DNA from: Deltaproteobacteria bacterium
GTDB taxonomy: Bacteria; Desulfobacterota; Syntrophia; Syntrophales; UBA8958
Length of the DNA stretch: 64,000 nucleotides
Direction of reading: 5' to 3'
Assembly (NCBI GenBank): GCA_029553375.1
Contig: JAKPCH010000039.1
Coordinates: forward strand, 1 to 64,000
Under the pieces are notes generated by a model that was given only the letters and a program-made list of their open reading frames with translations, ran no database searches and was not told the origin of the DNA. The translations under genes were made by a program, and so were the position numbers. Positions 62,556 to 64,000 of the stretch are shown piece by piece. The stretch's first letter is position 1, and the number at the start of each line of letters is the position of its first letter.

Positions 62556-63536
62556 GTGATCGATCTGGAACATCTCAACGGCATCAGGCTATCCCCGCAA
62601 CCCCTGGGTCAGAAGATCGTCGGCAGCGTCCTGTTGGCCCCCAACTACAATCTCTTCCAGCGCGTCGAGATCCGCATGGAGAACCTCGAACGCATCCCGA
62701 AGGGCGAGACGGTCATCTTCGCCATGAACCACACGGACCGCTACAACTACTGGCCCTTCCAGTACAAGCTCTGGCGCCTGGGCTACCCTTTCACCACCGT
62801 CTGGGCCAAGGGCAAGTACTACCGCAACAAGGCCGTGGGGAAATTCCTCGATTTGTGCAACGTCATCCCCGTCCCCTCCATGGGTTACCTCGTGGAGGAG
62901 TTTTACCGCCGTCACTTCAACAAGAAGATCACCCGGGAAGAGTACCGTGTCGTCAAAGACTGGATCGACGGGAAGATCGACGAGGCCGTCACGGCCGTCA
63001 AGCTCCGGGCCGAGACCTTCGCCCTCTTCCAGCAGGGTCTCATCGATCACCTGAAGGAGTACCATCAGACCCTGATGGAGAAGGTGGCGGAACTGAGCAC
63101 CAAGGCCCTCCTCGAGTGGGATCTGAGCCTGATCATCTTCCCCGAGGGGACCAGGTCCATCCGCCTGGGGACGGGCCGCGTCGGCCTGGCCCAGATCGCC
63201 CTCTACTCGGCCAAGAAGATCGTCCCCGTGGGGTGCAATAGCTCCGATCTCGTCTATCGGGGGCATTTGCCCTTCGCCAAGAGCGGCACGATCACCTACC
63301 GCATCGGCGAGCCCCTCTCCCTCCAGGACCGCCTCGCCGAGTTCCGGATCCCCGAGCCCTTTCGTCTCTTTTCCCGGGAATCCCAGGAAAAGTTCCGCGC
63401 CCAGTTCGAGGGGGTCACGAGGGTGGTGATGGACAGCATCAACGACCTCCTCGACGAACGGCACCGGCACCCGGCGCCTTCGGGGGCCCCGGAGGGACCT
63501 CCGAAAACCGAACCTCCGTCACGGAACCCTCAGTAG
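62556..63536 (+). CDS. PlsC-like acyltransferase with altered HX4D motif
   Basis: A 326-residue protein of the glycerolipid acyltransferase family. Block I is [11 protein letters not shown]: the usual HX4D reads HX4N, replacing the catalytic Asp by Asn. Block [10 protein letters not shown] is intact, as is PVGCNSSD beyond it. About 75 residues of charged helices (about 120-195) are inserted between the blocks, and the C-terminal tail is rich in P and E. GTG 62556 follows AAAGG. The enzyme would acylate a lysophospholipid or related acceptor at the inner membrane, if active. It is divergent from the RNA methylase gene, 84 bases apart. Confidence 0.82.
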   Translation: MIDLEHLNGIRLSPQPLGQKIVGSVLLAPNYNLFQRVEIRMENLERIPKGETVIFAMNHTDRYNYWPFQYKLWRLGYPFTTVWAKGKYYRNKAVGKFLDLCNVIPVPSMGYLVEEFYRRHFNKKITREEYRVVKDWIDGKIDEAVTAVKLRAETFALFQQGLIDHLKEYHQTLMEKVAELSTKALLEWDLSLIIFPEGTRSIRLGTGRVGLAQIALYSAKKIVPVGCNSSDLVYRGHLPFAKSGTITYRIGEPLSLQDRLAEFRIPEPFRLFSRESQEKFRAQFEGVTRVVMDSINDLLDERHRHPAPSGAPEGPPKTEPPSRNPQ

Positions 63537-64000
63537 CCCTCCCCCGCGCCGAGGATAAGACCCGCCACCTTCTTCCCCGACAGGAGCATCCCGCCGAAGA
63601 TGGGCCCCATGCGGGGCCCCCCGAAGGCGGCGTTCGCCGACATCCCCGCCACGTAGACCCCGGGGCAGATCTCCTTGGTGTTCTCGATGGTGAGGCGCTC
63701 GGCCTTCTCGGACCACATGGACCGCTCCCCGAGGATCTTGCCCGTGGGTGTGTTCAGGGTCACGTCGGCCTTGCGCTCGATGACCCTCAGGACCTCCGTG
63801 TCGTGACCCGTGGCGTCAATGACATGGCGGGCGTGGATGGTGAGGGGATCCACGTGGAGACCCGCCATCTCCACGGGGGACCAGGTGACGACGAGGCCCA
63901 TGACGCGGTTCTCGCGGATCACCACGTCTTCCACGGTGATGCAGTTGAAGACCTTGGCCCCGGCCTTCAGGGCCCGGGAACAGATGGTGGTCACGGCCTC
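63530..64000 (-). CDS. Thiazole synthase Thi4 family, C-terminal part (cut by window end)
   Basis: The visible 156 residues are the C-terminal part of a Thi4-type thiazole synthase (thiamine route): [36 protein letters not shown] and [20 protein letters not shown], the last being the FAD-binding end. The start lies beyond base 64000. The Cys that serves as sulfur donor in yeast and plant Thi4 (TCGHDG) is not present (ATGHDT), so the enzyme is likely the sulfide-using catalytic type found in anaerobes. It overlaps the 3' end of the acyltransferase gene by seven bases. Confidence 0.9.
   Translation of the reverse strand, partial: EAVTTICSRALKAGAKVFNCITVEDVVIRENRVMGLVVTWSPVEMAGLHVDPLTIHARHVIDATGHDTEVLRVIERKADVTLNTPTGKILGERSMWSEKAERLTIENTKEICPGVYVAGMSANAAFGGPRMGPIFGGMLLSGKKVAGLILGAGEGY

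Noticed and set aside
1-64000. tRNA or rRNA genes, prophage or transposase genes
   Set aside because: I looked for cloverleaf-like segments and transposase motifs by eye and found none. A short tRNA could be missed without a covariance search.

Overview
The window is strongly GC-rich and densely coded, with short intergenic gaps. Its gene content points to an anaerobic or microaerophilic Gram-negative bacterium of the deltaproteobacterial (Desulfobacterota) type: periplasmic multihaem c-type cytochromes with a cytochrome-b hybrid, an outer-membrane porin, a TolC/HlyD/MacB exporter, a polyhydroxyalkanoate (PHA) synthase with a phasin-like protein, hemerythrin and bacterioferritin, arsenic genes, and a Thi4-type thiazole synthase. 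I saw no rRNA, tRNA, CRISPR array, insertion sequence with a transposase, or prophage. The lineage is inferred from gene content only.

Layout. 1-874: non-coding, rich in hairpins and dispersed repeats. 875-4111: hybrid sensor kinase. 4305-7020: porin (frameshifted in a G tract), ArsC, a small protein and a Mut7-C nuclease on the minus strand. 7021-7800: a second repeat-bearing gap. 7801-9188: phasin-like protein, DsbA-like protein and VKOR/DsbB-like protein. 9340-14231: an SfsA-DUF123 fusion, then rplM-rpsI, a terminator, argC and cysS. 14404-18851: four-gene tripartite ABC exporter. 18865-23066: small membrane protein, VanX-like dipeptidase, and a minus-strand sensor kinase/regulator/photolyase operon. 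23233-26781: B12-type radical SAM protein and PHA synthase. 26763-34606: mostly minus-strand signalling and stress genes (hemerythrin, diguanylate cyclase, metallophosphoesterase, GNAT, bacterioferritin, cupins, GAF-adenylate cyclase). 34758-35639: nuclease-fold protein with a 42-bp tandem repeat. 35773-39625: copper export and an MFS protein. 39612-46676: minus-strand operon of three multihaem cytochromes and two rhodaneses. 46877-50228: molybdopterin oxidoreductase and ArsM. 50231-56196: minus-strand metabolic genes and a solitary ParB-like protein. 56605-63536: phospholipase C/S1-P1-like protein, lipoprotein, UPF0182 protein, RNA methylase and acyltransferase. 63530-64000: partial Thi4.

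The most interesting locus is the cytochrome-rhodanese operon. Its first gene (45432-46676, minus) has a signal peptide and one haem site, then an in-frame UGA at codon 56, then ten more haem sites in the same frame. Ten bases after the UGA is a perfect 8-bp stem whose tip reads GGUCU, the loop I recall for the E. coli fdhF SECIS. A good sigma-70-like promoter lies upstream of the first part. This predicts a selenocysteine-containing 11-haem cytochrome, co-transcribed with exported rhodaneses and a cytochrome b/c hybrid that could link the quinone pool to a sulfur or selenium substrate.

Other points of note are two genes put out of frame by one base in a G7 or G8 tract while equally long tracts elsewhere are intact, two families of dispersed intergenic repeats, a possible OmpR-type operator between a two-component/photolyase operon and a radical SAM gene, and a variable-repeat coiled-coil nuclease-fold protein.
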